Numbered from the stretch's first letter, positions 16,203 to 25,172 are shown. The stretch: 64,000 nucleotides of DNA from Streptomyces sp. NBC_01217 (GCF_035994185.1 NZ_CP108538.1:3286001-3350000), one strand, 5' to 3'. Numbers and translations are program-made. Notes: a model not told the origin generated them from the letters alone.

Positions 16203-17633
16203 ATGGCCCAGCCCGTCCGCCCCACGGAGACCGCCCCCGCCGCGCACCAGACCCGTGACGCCCCACCGCAGCCCCGGCCCTTCTCCGCGAAGACCGCCAC
16301 CGGCACCCTCGCCGCCACCGCGGCGGCCACCGCCATCGCGCTGATGAACTACACGGCGCCGATGACGGCCGTCCCCGGCCTCTCCGCCGCCCTCGCCACC
16401 CCCGCGTCGGGTCGGGCCTGGCTGCTGAACGGCGCTCCGCTCGGGCTCGCCGTCTTCCTCCTGGTGGCGGGCAGCCTCGCCGACGACTACGGCCGCCGCA
16501 GACTCTTCCTCGTAGGCACCCTCGCCCTCGGCGTCACCACCGGCCTGGGCGCGCTCGCGACGAACACCCTCGCCTTCACCCTGGCGCGCGTGGCCCAGGG
16601 CGCGGCGAGCGCCGCGATCCTCGCGGCCAGCCTGGGCCTGCTGGTCGGCGCGTTCCCGGCAGGGGCGGCGAGGATCAGGGCGATCGGCATCTGGGGCGCG
16701 TTCGTGAGCGCGGGGATCGCCCTCGGCCCGCTGCTCGCGGGCTCGCTCGGCCCCGCCGACTGGCGGCTGCCGTACGTCGTACTGGCACTCGCCGCCCTGC
16801 TCACGGCCGTACTCGCGTTCCGTACGCTCGAAGAATCCCGTGCCCCGCGCGATGGCCGCCCCGATCTGGCGGGGGCCGCGGTGCTCGGCCTGGCGATGAC
16901 GGCGCTGCTGACCGCACTGACGCTCGGCCGGGACGGCTGGCTGCGGGCGCCCATCGGGCTGCTGCTGCTCGCCGCGCTGGCCCTGACCGCCGGGTTCGTG
17001 GTGGTGGAGCGCAGGGCCGCGGCCCCGCTGATCGATCTGTCGCTGCTGCGCAGCCGCCCGTTCCTGGCGTCGTCGGCCGGCGGGCTGTTCACCGGCCTGG
17101 CGGTGATCGGTCTGTTCAGCTATCTGCCGACGCTGCTCCAGCAGGCGCTGGGGATGTCGGCGCTGAGTTCGGCGTGGCTGTTCCTGCTGTGGTCGGGTAC
17201 GGCGTTCGTGGTGGCGCTGCAGACGCGACGGCTGGCGGGCCGGGTCGCGGCCCGGCACCAGCTGGCCCTGGGCTTCGTCCTGCACGCGGTGGCGGTGCTG
17301 TCGCTGCTGGGCACCCTGGACACGGCGGGCACCACGCACATCGACGCCTCGGTGTGGCTGCGGCTGCTCCCGGCCCTGGTCGTGTCCGGCATCGGCAGCG
17401 GACTGCTCAACGCCGCGCTGCCGCGTCTGGCGGTCGAGTCGGTGCCGCCGGAGCGGGCGGCGATGGGTTCGGGCGCGAACAACACGGCCCGGTACATCGG
17501 CTCGTCGGCGGGTGTGGCCCTGACGATCGCGATCGCCACGACGGGCTCGGGCACGGACGGAGCGCTGCTGCTGTCGGTGGGCCTGGCCCTGCTGGCGACG
17601 GTCAGCGTCCTGTTGCTGCGGGAACGCCGCTGA
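16203..17633 (+). CDS. MFS drug exporter, DHA2-like
   Basis: 476 residues. The ATG is chosen for GGAGCGAAG upstream; in-frame codons run 65 residues further upstream but overlap the promoter and operators. The sequence shows 12-14 hydrophobic helices. Motif A follows the second helix (GSLADDYGRRRLFLVG) and an antiporter motif C-like stretch occurs in helix 5 (GAFVSAGIALGPLLAGSLG). The fold fits proton-driven drug/quinone exporters of the DHA2 group. It is divergent from the HxlR regulator, and induction by a toxic electrophile or antibiotic is the natural expectation. It ends 6 bp from the convergent sortase gene. Confidence 0.9.
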   Translation: MAQPVRPTETAPAAHQTRDAPPQPRPFSAKTATGTLAATAAATAIALMNYTAPMTAVPGLSAALATPASGRAWLLNGAPLGLAVFLLVAGSLADDYGRRRLFLVGTLALGVTTGLGALATNTLAFTLARVAQGAASAAILAASLGLLVGAFPAGAARIRAIGIWGAFVSAGIALGPLLAGSLGPADWRLPYVVLALAALLTAVLAFRTLEESRAPRDGRPDLAGAAVLGLAMTALLTALTLGRDGWLRAPIGLLLLAALALTAGFVVVERRAAAPLIDLSLLRSRPFLASSAGGLFTGLAVIGLFSYLPTLLQQALGMSALSSAWLFLLWSGTAFVVALQTRRLAGRVAARHQLALGFVLHAVAVLSLLGTLDTAGTTHIDASVWLRLLPALVVSGIGSGLLNAALPRLAVESVPPERAAMGSGANNTARYIGSSAGVALTIAIATTGSGTDGALLLSVGLALLATVSVLLLRERR

Positions 17634-17639
17634 GCCCCG

Positions 17640-18425
17640 CTACCGCGCCCGTACGCCCGTCAGCTTCCCCCACACGACGAGCCGGTACCGGGAGGTGAAT
17701 TCGGGCGTGCAGGTGGTGAGCGTCACATAGGAACCGGCCTCGCTGTACCCGGGATACGGCTTCACATTGCTGCGCGGGACGGCCGCGATGACACCGCTGT
17801 CACCGGCGCCGGTCTGCCCGAGCGTCCGGTCGACGGTGTACGTGAAGACGGAGTCCCGGGTCTCGACGGCGATCCGGTCCCCGCGCCGCAGCCGGTTGAT
17901 GTACCGGAAGGGCTCGCCGTGGGTGTTGCGGTGCCCGGCGAGCGCGAAGTTCCCGGCCTGGCCGGGCTGCGCGGTTCGCGGGTAGTGCCCGACGTACCCC
18001 TTGTCGAGGACGCCGCGTTTGCCGATGCCCTGGGCGACGGGGGCGGTGAGCCCGAGACGGGGGATGTGGATGACGGCGTACGCCTGGTCCCATCGGGGCG
18101 CGGGGGACGGGGCGCGCGCTGCGGGGGAGGAACGCGTATCACCACCGCCGCGCCCGCCCCCGTCCCCCGGCTCCTCCTCCGGCTCCTCCCGCTCCCCCCA
18201 CTGCTCCGGCTCCCCCCACTCCCGTTGCAGCGTCTGCACCTGGTGCTCGGCGTCGGCACGGGCCTGCCGGTTGGTCCACCACAGTTGATGAACGACGAGC
18301 AACAACAGGACGACGCCGAGGGTCACCACCATTTCGGCAGCCGTCCACAACCCGCGCGCGGCGATCCGCCGCCCTCGCGAGTTCCGCTGCACCACGACCG
18401 GTATCCGCTCCCGCACGGCCCGCAC
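17640..18425 (-). CDS. Class E sortase
   Basis: 261 residues from a GTG start (VRAVRERIPVVVQRN). One membrane helix (MVVTLGVVLLLLVVHQLWW, about 28-46) is followed by a Glu/Gly/Ser-rich linker and the sortase domain. Signatures: AVIHIPRLGLTAPVAQG, GHYPRTAQPGQAGNFALAGH (catalytic His in ALAGHRNTHG), and YVTLTTCTPEFTSRYRLVVW with catalytic Cys and Arg. Class E enzymes anchor LAXTG proteins; two proteins of this window (8694-9890 and 42444-43124) carry LAATG and LAETG. In S. coelicolor the paired class E sortases handle long chaplins; this gene is single here. The start is uncertain by up to about ten codons. Confidence 0.9.
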   Translation of the reverse strand: MRAVRERIPVVVQRNSRGRRIAARGLWTAAEMVVTLGVVLLLLVVHQLWWTNRQARADAEHQVQTLQREWGEPEQWGEREEPEEEPGDGGGRGGGDTRSSPAARAPSPAPRWDQAYAVIHIPRLGLTAPVAQGIGKRGVLDKGYVGHYPRTAQPGQAGNFALAGHRNTHGEPFRYINRLRRGDRIAVETRDSVFTYTVDRTLGQTGAGDSGVIAAVPRSNVKPYPGYSEAGSYVTLTTCTPEFTSRYRLVVWGKLTGVRAR

Positions 18426-18479
18426 GATAGGGCCATGTTCCGTAACTCTCCAGGGCCGGAACAACCCTCCGCCCAGGTG

Positions 18480-18503
18480 CCGTACAGCAGTACGGTGTGG
18501 TTC
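18480..18503 (+). promoter_or_regulatory. Leaderless-type promoter with dyad, SEC-C protein gene
   Basis: TACGGT (18491-18496), a good -10 hexamer, lies 7 bases before the ATG at 18504, predicting a leaderless mRNA. It is embedded in a perfect 6-bp dyad CCGTAC-AGCA-GTACGG (18480-18495) that could bind a regulator. No ribosome binding site is present, which supports leaderless translation. Confidence 0.55.
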
Positions 18504-19505
18504 ATGCGCCCCGACACGCCTGCTGACCACATCACCGAAGCCGAGCGCCTGCTGCGCACCGCGGCGCAGTACCCCGAGGACCGCGAGCCACTGCTTCTCC
18601 AGGCCGCGGCCCATCTGGAGCTCGCCGGCGACCGCGCCCGTGCCACCACTCTCTACGACGAACTGCTCGCCTCCCCCGACCTCGACCACCCGCACCTGGT
18701 CAAGGCCCTGAACGCGGCCAACCTGTGGGAGTACGGCCACGAGGCCGAGGCCCGCGCGATCATCGAAGGCATCCGGGTCGTGGGCCCGCTCGACCCGGCG
18801 GTCTGGGAGATCGCGGCCGAGACCCTCGAATCGCACGACGAGCTGGAAGCGGCCCACGACTACTTCACGACCGCGCTGACGCTCCTGCTGACCCCGGGCG
18901 AGGAGGTCCCGTACGCCACGCAGTCGCTGCTGATCGGCCGCCACCGGGTGCGAAGGCTGATGGGCGTGGCGCACGACGTGTGGGACGAGCTGGCCGACGC
19001 CGTCCACGCGGCCGCCGTCCCACTGGACGAGTTGCACGACCCGAAGCGCCTGTGGTCGCTGGGCTCCTCGGACCCGGGCGAGCTCCGGGCCGAGATCATC
19101 CGCCTCCGCGCCGAACTGGGCACGTACCGCACCGCGCTGTCCCGCCCGTTCCCGGTGGCGGTGCTGCACTGGCCGGCCTCCGAACTCGACGAACTCCTCG
19201 CCGCGTACCCGGTCCTGCGCAGCGAGTACCCCTCCCACACCGACCACCTGGCCGCCCTGGAAGCCGCCCTCCGCGACCTCCACGCCGCGGGCACCCCGAA
19301 CCTGGGCATCGTGACGGGCACGGTCCCCTCCTACGAAGCCTTCGCCGCCTCGGAAGCCACGTCCCCGGCCGACCCGGACCTCCTCCCCCAGTACGCCACC
19401 ACCCTCGCCGCCCGCGGCCGGGCAATCCCCTGGCCCCCGGCCCGCAGTGCCCCGTGCTGGTGCGGCTCGGGACGCGCGTACCGGGAATGCCACGGAACGC
19501 AATAG
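18504..19505 (+). CDS. TPR-like protein with C-terminal SEC-C zinc motif
   Basis: 333 residues. The N-terminal 140 residues are helical repeat-like (ITEAERLLRTAAQYPEDREP, AAAHLELAGDRARATTLYDELL, AETLESHDELEAAHDYFTTAL), consistent with tetratricopeptide repeats. The C-terminus ends in RSAPCWCGSGRAYRECHG, a complete CxCx8CH SEC-C motif (the metal-binding tail also found in SecA). Such proteins are common in Streptomyces and of unknown role; the motif usually mediates zinc-dependent protein or ribosome binding. It is divergent from the class E sortase with 78 bp between starts. An upstream ATG at 18435 is possible but lies before the promoter. Confidence 0.85.
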   Translation: MRPDTPADHITEAERLLRTAAQYPEDREPLLLQAAAHLELAGDRARATTLYDELLASPDLDHPHLVKALNAANLWEYGHEAEARAIIEGIRVVGPLDPAVWEIAAETLESHDELEAAHDYFTTALTLLLTPGEEVPYATQSLLIGRHRVRRLMGVAHDVWDELADAVHAAAVPLDELHDPKRLWSLGSSDPGELRAEIIRLRAELGTYRTALSRPFPVAVLHWPASELDELLAAYPVLRSEYPSHTDHLAALEAALRDLHAAGTPNLGIVTGTVPSYEAFAASEATSPADPDLLPQYATTLAARGRAIPWPPARSAPCWCGSGRAYRECHGTQ

Positions 19506-19546
19506 CTCCGTCGCCCGGGTACGGGGCCCACCCACAACGGGCCCCG

Positions 19547-19592
19547 TACGCTTCCCTCCCCCGTACGCTCCCCTCCCCCGTACCCTTCCCCC
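19547..19592 (+). repeat. Three 17-bp tandem repeats carrying -10-like hexamers
   Basis: CCGTACGCTTCCCTCCC, CCGTACGCTCCCCTCCC and CCGTACCCTTCCCCC follow one another directly before the acetyltransferase ATG. Each contains a TANNNT hexamer (TACGCT 19547, TACGCT 19564, TACCCT 19581), spaced exactly 17 bp. The last lies 6 bases before the ATG, as in leaderless promoters. Confidence 0.6.
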
Positions 19593-20123
19593 ATGCCCGA
19601 ACTCCAGCGCCTACGCGCCGATCACGCCCCGGCCCTGCTCGCGTTCGAGCGGGAGAACCGCGCCTTCTTCGCCGCATCGATACCGGACCGCGGGGACGAC
19701 TACTTCGCCCACTTCGAGGCCCGGCACGCCGCCCTCCTCGCCGAACAGGCAACGGGCGCCTGCCACTTCCACGTCCTGGTGGCCCCCACCGGCGAGATCC
19801 TGGGCCGCTTCAACCTGGTGGACGTGGCGGACGGCTCCGCCGCCCTGGGCTTCCGCATGGCCGAAAAAGCCACCGGCCAGGGCCTGGCCACAACCACCGT
19901 CCTCCAACTCTGCACCCTGGCCGCCACGGAGTACGCCCTGACCACACTCCGCGCAGCCGCCACCCTCACCAACACAGCCTCCCGCGCAGTCCTGACCCGC
20001 ACGGGCTTCACCCCCACCGGAGAAGACATCCTGTTGAACGGCCAACCGGGCACGGGCTATGTGCGGGACTTGACGAGGGCCCGGGAGTCGGGAGGCTCCA
20101 CCGGAAGAGAGCAGTGGACCTGA
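19593..20123 (+). CDS. GNAT family N-acetyltransferase (RimJ/RimL-like)
   Basis: 176 residues. Acetyl-CoA binding region: LGFRMAEKATGQGLATTTVLQL (motif A with Gln/Arg-x-x-Gly-x-Gly/Ala loop as GQGLATT) and ATLTNTASRAVLTRTGFTPTGE (motif B). The GEILGRFNLVDV strand precedes. The overall order fits the acetyltransferase_3 group, which acetylates ribosomal protein or antibiotic amines. Codon bias is native. No Shine-Dalgarno is visible; translation is probably leaderless from the repeat-borne promoter. Substrate unknown. Confidence 0.88.
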   Translation: MPELQRLRADHAPALLAFERENRAFFAASIPDRGDDYFAHFEARHAALLAEQATGACHFHVLVAPTGEILGRFNLVDVADGSAALGFRMAEKATGQGLATTTVLQLCTLAATEYALTTLRAAATLTNTASRAVLTRTGFTPTGEDILLNGQPGTGYVRDLTRARESGGSTGREQWT

Positions 20124-20166
20124 TCATCAGCGCCCGGCGTGACGAACCGGCAGAGGGGCGAGCCCT

Positions 20167-20329
20167 GAACAGCACTCCCAGTACGTCGGGTGGGAGAACT
20201 CGCTGACCCGCCTCAACATGGAGGCCGGCGAGGACATCCGCCGGCTGCCGCGACCCCGTGGCCGAATGCATCCGCCTGCGGGACCTGCTCCGGGCCGTAG
20301 CCACCCCACACACCGAGTACAAGCCCTGA
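20167..20329 (+). pseudogene. Remnant of a small accessory protein (DUF6879-like, tentative)
   Basis: The frame first encodes EQHSQYVGWENSLTRLNMEA then GEDIRRLPR, and after a frameshift near 20258 another frame gives RDPVAECIRLRDLLRAVATP ending at a stop. N-terminus and middle are missing. The AGEDIR...LPR and DP..(V/A)..(C)..RD patterns recall DUF6879 proteins that accompany XRE/DUF397 genes in Streptomyces; this is recognition from memory. A second, more degraded copy of the same segment occurs at 33089-33175. The rest of the gap to 20590 (about 260 bases) has no gene; it holds an imperfect dyad GACAGGGG...CCCCTCTGTC (20465-20498) upstream of the defence operon. Confidence 0.55.
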
Positions 20330-20590
20330 CCCACCCGTGAGGGCCAACGCGCAGGCGGCAGGCGAGGCACCGGTGGCGTGGCGGTCGTGATCGTGGTTGC
20401 GGCAACGGGATCAGGCCGGGACAGTCCGCCCGGCCGGGAGGTCCCGTCGGGTCACCGCCTCCCCGACAGGGGTTTTGTCAACAGGACTCCCCTCTGTCTC
20501 ACCTTTGCAATATCATCACATCCCAACTACCCATCTCAGGGCCACACCTCCGCACGCAGGTCTCAGCTCTGTGCGCGCGAGGAAGTCCTT

Positions 20591-22120
20591 ATGCCGCCTT
20601 ATCAGCCGTCCGCCGACTGGCAGTTCGAGATCCCGACCTCCGGCAGCAAGCGGCTCCCGCCTGCCGCCCGCTACGTCGAATCGCTGACACACCAGGGCTA
20701 CGGCTTCGAGGCGGCCATCGCCGACCTCGTCGACAACTCCATCGACGCGGGCGCCCGGAACGTCGTCGTGAGCTTCCTGCGGGACGACGACCGGCTCGTC
20801 AGCCTGCTCGTCATCGACGACGGATGCGGCATGAACGACGAGTCCCTGGACACGGCCATGACGGTCGGCGGCCGCGAGGGGTACTCCGAAACGGCGCTCG
20901 GTCACTTCGGTGCGGGTCTCAAGGCCGCCTCCCTCTCCCACGCCGAATCGCTCACCGTCATCAGCCGGACCAGGCGCAGCCCGTCGACCGGCCGCCGCTG
21001 GCTGACCGCGCGCGCCCAGGCCGACTTCACCTGCGACATCGTCGACCCGGGCTACTGCCAGGACCTCGTCGACCGCTACGACGGACTGATCGAGTGGCAC
21101 GGCACGATCGTCCGCTGGGACCACGTCCGCGCCTTCGACACCGTCACCGTCGGCCAGGCCGATCGCTTCCTCAACGACGCGATCGAGAAGCTGGAGACCC
21201 ATCTCGGGCTCTATCTGCACCGTTTCCTCGTCGGCGACGACTTCAACATCGACATCGTCGTCGAGGACGTACGGACCAAGGAGGAGCTGGACCACCGCGG
21301 TGTCGAGCCGATCGACCCGTTCGGCTACCGCGTGCCCGGCCGGGCCGGCTACCCCCGTACGTACACCGCACCGGTCGAGGGCGTCGGCGAAGTGGCGCTG
21401 ACCGCTCATGTCTGGCCGCCGAAGTCGCCCCTGGTCAGCTTCCGCGGCATCGGTCCGCTCGCCGAACGCCAGGGGTTCTACATCTACCGCAACGACCGCC
21501 TCGTCCAGGCGGGCGGCTGGAACAGTACCCGCAGCGCGGAGGGCCACCTCGCCCTCGCCCGTATCGCGATCGACCTTCCGGCCCGGCCCAACGAGGTCTT
21601 CGGCCTCACGGTCAAGAAGGACGGCGTGACGGTCACCCCGGCCTTCGCACGCGGGCTGGAGCAGGCCGTGGACGACGCGGATCACACCTTCGCCGAGTAC
21701 GTCCTGGAGGCGCAGACGACGTACCGGGAAGCGGCCAAGCGCGCCTCCGAGCCGCAGCGCAAGGCGGTGATTCCCGCAGGAAAGGGGCTCGACCCGCGCC
21801 TCAAGCGCACGTTGCGTGACGAACTGCCGGAGCTGGAGGGCGAGGACCCCGTGACGTTCCGATGGGACACGCTGCCGTCCGAGGTGTTCTTCGAACTCGA
21901 CCGTGACGAGCGGGTGATCAGGCTCAACAAGGAGTACCGGCAGGCCTTCACCGGCGGCCGTCGCGGGGGGCTGAACGACGCCCCGGTCGTGAAGAGCATG
22001 CTCTATCTGATGGCCAACGAGATCTTCCAGAAGGAGCGCGTCCGGGCAGTGCACACCGACAACGTCGCCCTGTGGAACAGCGTCCTGGTGACAGCCGCCC
22101 GCTGCGAACTGGCCCGCTGA
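20591..22120 (+). CDS. MORC-like GHKL ATPase of the defence island
   Basis: 509 residues with AGGAAG before the ATG. The N-terminal Bergerat ATP-binding fold has all its motifs: N-box AAIADLVDNSIDAGA, G1 LLVIDDGCGMND, G2 TALGHFGAGLKAASLSH. A transducer-like region follows (EWHGTIVRWDHV, FYIYRNDRLVQAGGW with a conserved Lys/Arg-type loop), as in MutL/Hsp90/MORC ATPases. Prokaryotic MORC-type ATPases are known from comparative genomics to sit in restriction-modification loci with Z1 ATPases; they probably clamp or loop DNA when ATP-bound. It is the first gene of a seven-ORF + strand series, 49 bp ahead of the Z1 gene. Codon use is native-like. The biochemical role here is inferred. Confidence 0.88.
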   Translation: MPPYQPSADWQFEIPTSGSKRLPPAARYVESLTHQGYGFEAAIADLVDNSIDAGARNVVVSFLRDDDRLVSLLVIDDGCGMNDESLDTAMTVGGREGYSETALGHFGAGLKAASLSHAESLTVISRTRRSPSTGRRWLTARAQADFTCDIVDPGYCQDLVDRYDGLIEWHGTIVRWDHVRAFDTVTVGQADRFLNDAIEKLETHLGLYLHRFLVGDDFNIDIVVEDVRTKEELDHRGVEPIDPFGYRVPGRAGYPRTYTAPVEGVGEVALTAHVWPPKSPLVSFRGIGPLAERQGFYIYRNDRLVQAGGWNSTRSAEGHLALARIAIDLPARPNEVFGLTVKKDGVTVTPAFARGLEQAVDDADHTFAEYVLEAQTTYREAAKRASEPQRKAVIPAGKGLDPRLKRTLRDELPELEGEDPVTFRWDTLPSEVFFELDRDERVIRLNKEYRQAFTGGRRGGLNDAPVVKSMLYLMANEIFQKERVRAVHTDNVALWNSVLVTAARCELAR

Positions 22121-22169
22121 GGCCCGAACCGCCCATCCCCGCCACGCCTCCGAGAAAGCCGCGCCTGCC

Positions 22170-22724
22170 ATGACCGACCACCTGTTCAACCTCCACGGCG
22201 ATGTCCTGGCGGCGATGCGCCGGGGCCCTAAGGCCTTCTCGAAGCTGGCCTTCGCACTGTCCGAGGCGGAGGAGCCGGCCGACACCGCACTCGGTCACTT
22301 CCGGGACCGGATAGTGGCGACGGGTCCGGGCGACGAGCTCACCGCGCTCTGGCATCGCACGCTGACCACCTGGGACCTCACCGAACAGGCCGACTGGTCC
22401 GCCGCCCCTGCGCGCACGGACGCCCGGCGCTCGGACACGTACGACCGTCTCGGCTTCGGCCCCGACCTGCGCAAGGCACTCGACCACGCGGTCCCGGTCT
22501 TCAAGGAGCCCGGCGCGACGGTCATCAGCAAGGAGTTCACGTCCTGGTACTCCAGGGACACGGCGGCAGCGCGCGCGTTCTACTGGAACTCCTACGAGCA
22601 GACACTGCGCCGCAAGGGCTGGTCGGACGCGGCCGTATCGAGCCTGGACGAGGCGAGCCACGCCGTGGTCGAGCGCCTTTCCGATCCCACCCGCGCCGGG
22701 CATACGGTGCGCGGGGTCTGGTAG
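22170..22724 (+). CDS. Z1 ATPase, N-terminal part (interrupted by frameshift)
   Basis: 184 residues of helical sequence (FSKLAFALSEAEEPADTALG, FTSWYSRDTAAARAFYWNSYEQTLRRKG, AVSSLDEASHAVVERLSDP) that corresponds to the N-terminus of Z1 proteins, ending at TAG (22722). The next frame continues without a start codon straight into the P-loop: codons before 22733 read GARGLVVGY then VQSGKT. One extra base in the GGGG run at 22713-22716 would fuse the two frames as ...VRGGLVVGYVQSGKT. So this and the next entry are one broken gene of about 970 codons. A sequencing error, an inactivating mutation or a reversible homopolymer switch cannot be told apart here. Confidence 0.8.
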   Translation: MTDHLFNLHGDVLAAMRRGPKAFSKLAFALSEAEEPADTALGHFRDRIVATGPGDELTALWHRTLTTWDLTEQADWSAAPARTDARRSDTYDRLGFGPDLRKALDHAVPVFKEPGATVISKEFTSWYSRDTAAARAFYWNSYEQTLRRKGWSDAAVSSLDEASHAVVERLSDPTRAGHTVRGVW

Positions 22725-22732
22725 TCGGCTAC

Positions 22733-25093
22733 GTGCAGTCGGGCAAGACCGCCAACTTCACGGGTGTCACGGCCAAGGCCATCGACGCCGGCTACCGCCT
22801 GGTCATCATCCTCGGCGGCACCCTGAATCTCCTCCGGGGCCAGACCCAGCGCCGTCTGGACATGGAGCTGATCGGCCAGGAGAACATCCTGCGCGGCGCC
22901 GACCCGGCGGACACGGACGCGCTCGTCGGCGTCGACTACCAGGACGACGAGGACTGGCCGGCGAAGTTCGTCAGCCACGGCGGCCGTCCGTCGGCGCTGG
23001 GCTCCTTCGACATCGAGCGCCTCACGACACGGGACAACGACTACAAGAGCCTGGAAACCGGCATCCGGGCCCTCGAATTCGACAAGCAGGACCGCACCCA
23101 GCCCCTGTACGTCCCGGACAACCTGCACCACGCGGCCGCGCGCGTCATGGTGGTGAAGAAGAACTCGCTGGTCCTGGCCAAGCTGATCAAGGACCTGAAG
23201 AAGATCGGCCCGATCCTCTCCGAGATCCCCGCTCTGATCATCGACGACGAGTCCGACCAGGCGTCGGTGAACACGACGGACCCGAAGAAGTGGGAGGACG
23301 GCAAGGTCACCCGCAAGGCCATCAACGGCCAGATCACGCAGCTCCTCAGCCTGCTTCCGCGCTCCCAGTACGTCGGCTACACGGCAACGCCCTTCGCCAA
23401 CGTCTTCGTGGATCCGGGCGACGAGGAGGACATCTTCCCGCGGGACTTCCTGATCTCACTGCCCCGCCCGACCGGCTACATGGGCGTGCAGGACTTCCAC
23501 GACCTGGAGTCCGAGGGAACCGCCGAGGAGACACACGTACGCGGGATCTGCGCCGGCGCCGTCGACCGTCTCCAGGAAGCCCTGGATGCCTTCGTCCTCA
23601 CCGGCGCGCTGAAGCTGTACCGAGCAGCCCATGGCGTTCCCGAAGGCCCGTTCCGCCACCACACTATGCTCGTCCACGAGTCCGTGCGGCAGCGTGAACA
23701 CGCGATTCTCGCCCTGCGCATCAACTCGATGTGGCACCGGTCGGCCTACACCGGTCAGGAGGGTCACGCCCGCCTCGCCGCCCTCCTCGCCGACGACTTC
23801 CAACGCTTCGCGGACAACGACCTGCCCACACCGGCGTCGTACGACGACCTCAAGCCGTACGTCTCCCGGGCACGCCAGCTCATCAACTCCGGCGGCGAAC
23901 CGGTGATCATCGTCAACGGTGACACCGAACGGGACTACGAGCAGCCGGAGCTGGACTTCGACCGCACGCCGCACGTGTGGAAGATCCTGGTCGGCGGCAC
24001 CAAGCTCTCCCGCGGCTTCACGATCGAGGGCCTCACGGTCACGTACTACCGCCGCACCACGCAGCAGGCCGACACCCTCATGCAGATGGGCCGCTGGTTC
24101 GGTTTCCGCCCCAACTACCGGGACCTGGTCCGCCTGTACATCGGGCGCGAAGAGGCCATGGGCAAATCCAAGACCGTCGACCTGTACGAGGCCTTCGAGG
24201 CGATCTGCCGCGACGAGGAGACCTTCCGCTCCCAGCTGTCACGGTACGCCGAACTGGTCGACGGCAAACCACAGGTGACCCCCGCCCAGATCCCCCCGCT
24301 GGTGTCCCAGCACCTGCCCTGGATCAAGCCGTCCGCCCGCAACAAGATGTTCAACGCGGAGCTGGTGGAGATCCGGTCACCGGGGCAGCCGATTGAACCC
24401 GCGTCCTATCCCGTGGACTCTCAGGCAATTCGGCGCAACACCGAACGCTGGCGCCCACTGCTTGACACATTCAGTGAAGCTCCTGTCACGTTCACCAATC
24501 CTCCGGACAGCAGTAGTTCGCAGGCCCGGTCCTTTTCCGCCCTCACTGCCCGAGTACCGCACACAGACATCATGCGCATCCTGAGCGGACTTGAGTGGGA
24601 ATACCCAGACCTTTTTCGCCCCCACCTGAGCTACCTTTCGCAGCTCGACGGCAGGCTAGCCAAGGTGGACGGCTGGTTGGTCATCGCCCCGCAGTTGTCG
24701 CGTTCCAGCCGGATCGAAGCCAGCATCCTCGGCTCACCCCAGTTCTCGCTCGTCCGCCGTAGCCGACAGGCAGGGAAGACGGCCTTCGGCCGTATCGCAA
24801 GCGTGGAACACCGGATCGCGGCAATGCAGTTGATCCAGGGTGCTGGCAGTGACGGACTGTCCATCGGCTCCGCGACAGGCGTGGTTCTGCTCTACCCGGT
24901 CATCGAAGGTCAGAACGACGCCGATACACGCACTGCTGCACCACAGGGTGTGGCTGACCCATCCAAGGTCATCATGGCGTTCACTCTGATCCCCCCGTCA
25001 TCCGCAACCGACGCATCGAAACGCCTGCTCCGATTCCGAGCCAAGGACTCTGGGCGCGCCAACGACATCTTCGTAGCAGCAACTTTCCCCTGA
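22733..25093 (+). CDS. Z1 domain ATPase, main part (P-loop to C-terminus)
   Basis: At least 786 residues; the open frame begins upstream of the nominal GTG, within the P-loop, so this GTG would delete half of GYVQSGKT. Downstream are LVIILGGTLNLLRGQTQRRL, a DExx-like box ALIIDDESDQASVN, YVGYTATPFANVFVDP (motif III-like), and WKILVGGTKLSRGFTIEGLT with QADTLMQMGRWFGFRPNYRD, which match helicase superfamily II motifs V and VI and define the Z1 domain. Z1 ATPases accompany MORC ATPases in restriction loci and probably translocate on or remodel DNA. From about 24390 the third-position GC drops sharply and stays low, so the last third has a different ancestry from the first two thirds. Next gene begins 79 bp on. 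Confidence 0.85.
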   Translation: MQSGKTANFTGVTAKAIDAGYRLVIILGGTLNLLRGQTQRRLDMELIGQENILRGADPADTDALVGVDYQDDEDWPAKFVSHGGRPSALGSFDIERLTTRDNDYKSLETGIRALEFDKQDRTQPLYVPDNLHHAAARVMVVKKNSLVLAKLIKDLKKIGPILSEIPALIIDDESDQASVNTTDPKKWEDGKVTRKAINGQITQLLSLLPRSQYVGYTATPFANVFVDPGDEEDIFPRDFLISLPRPTGYMGVQDFHDLESEGTAEETHVRGICAGAVDRLQEALDAFVLTGALKLYRAAHGVPEGPFRHHTMLVHESVRQREHAILALRINSMWHRSAYTGQEGHARLAALLADDFQRFADNDLPTPASYDDLKPYVSRARQLINSGGEPVIIVNGDTERDYEQPELDFDRTPHVWKILVGGTKLSRGFTIEGLTVTYYRRTTQQADTLMQMGRWFGFRPNYRDLVRLYIGREEAMGKSKTVDLYEAFEAICRDEETFRSQLSRYAELVDGKPQVTPAQIPPLVSQHLPWIKPSARNKMFNAELVEIRSPGQPIEPASYPVDSQAIRRNTERWRPLLDTFSEAPVTFTNPPDSSSSQARSFSALTARVPHTDIMRILSGLEWEYPDLFRPHLSYLSQLDGRLAKVDGWLVIAPQLSRSSRIEASILGSPQFSLVRRSRQAGKTAFGRIASVEHRIAAMQLIQGAGSDGLSIGSATGVVLLYPVIEGQNDADTRTAAPQGVADPSKVIMAFTLIPPSSATDASKRLLRFRAKDSGRANDIFVAATFP

Positions 25094-25172
25094 CGGGAAC
25101 TCCGCCCAAGCCCCGGGAGTCAGGACAGGTGTCATCATCAACATTCCGCCTTGCTTCACGAAAGAGTGCAGA

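Noticed and set aside
22700..22730. Programmed -1 frameshift in the Z1 gene
   Set aside because: No X-XXY-YYZ slippery heptamer and no clear downstream pseudoknot; a one-base loss in the GGGG run is simpler.
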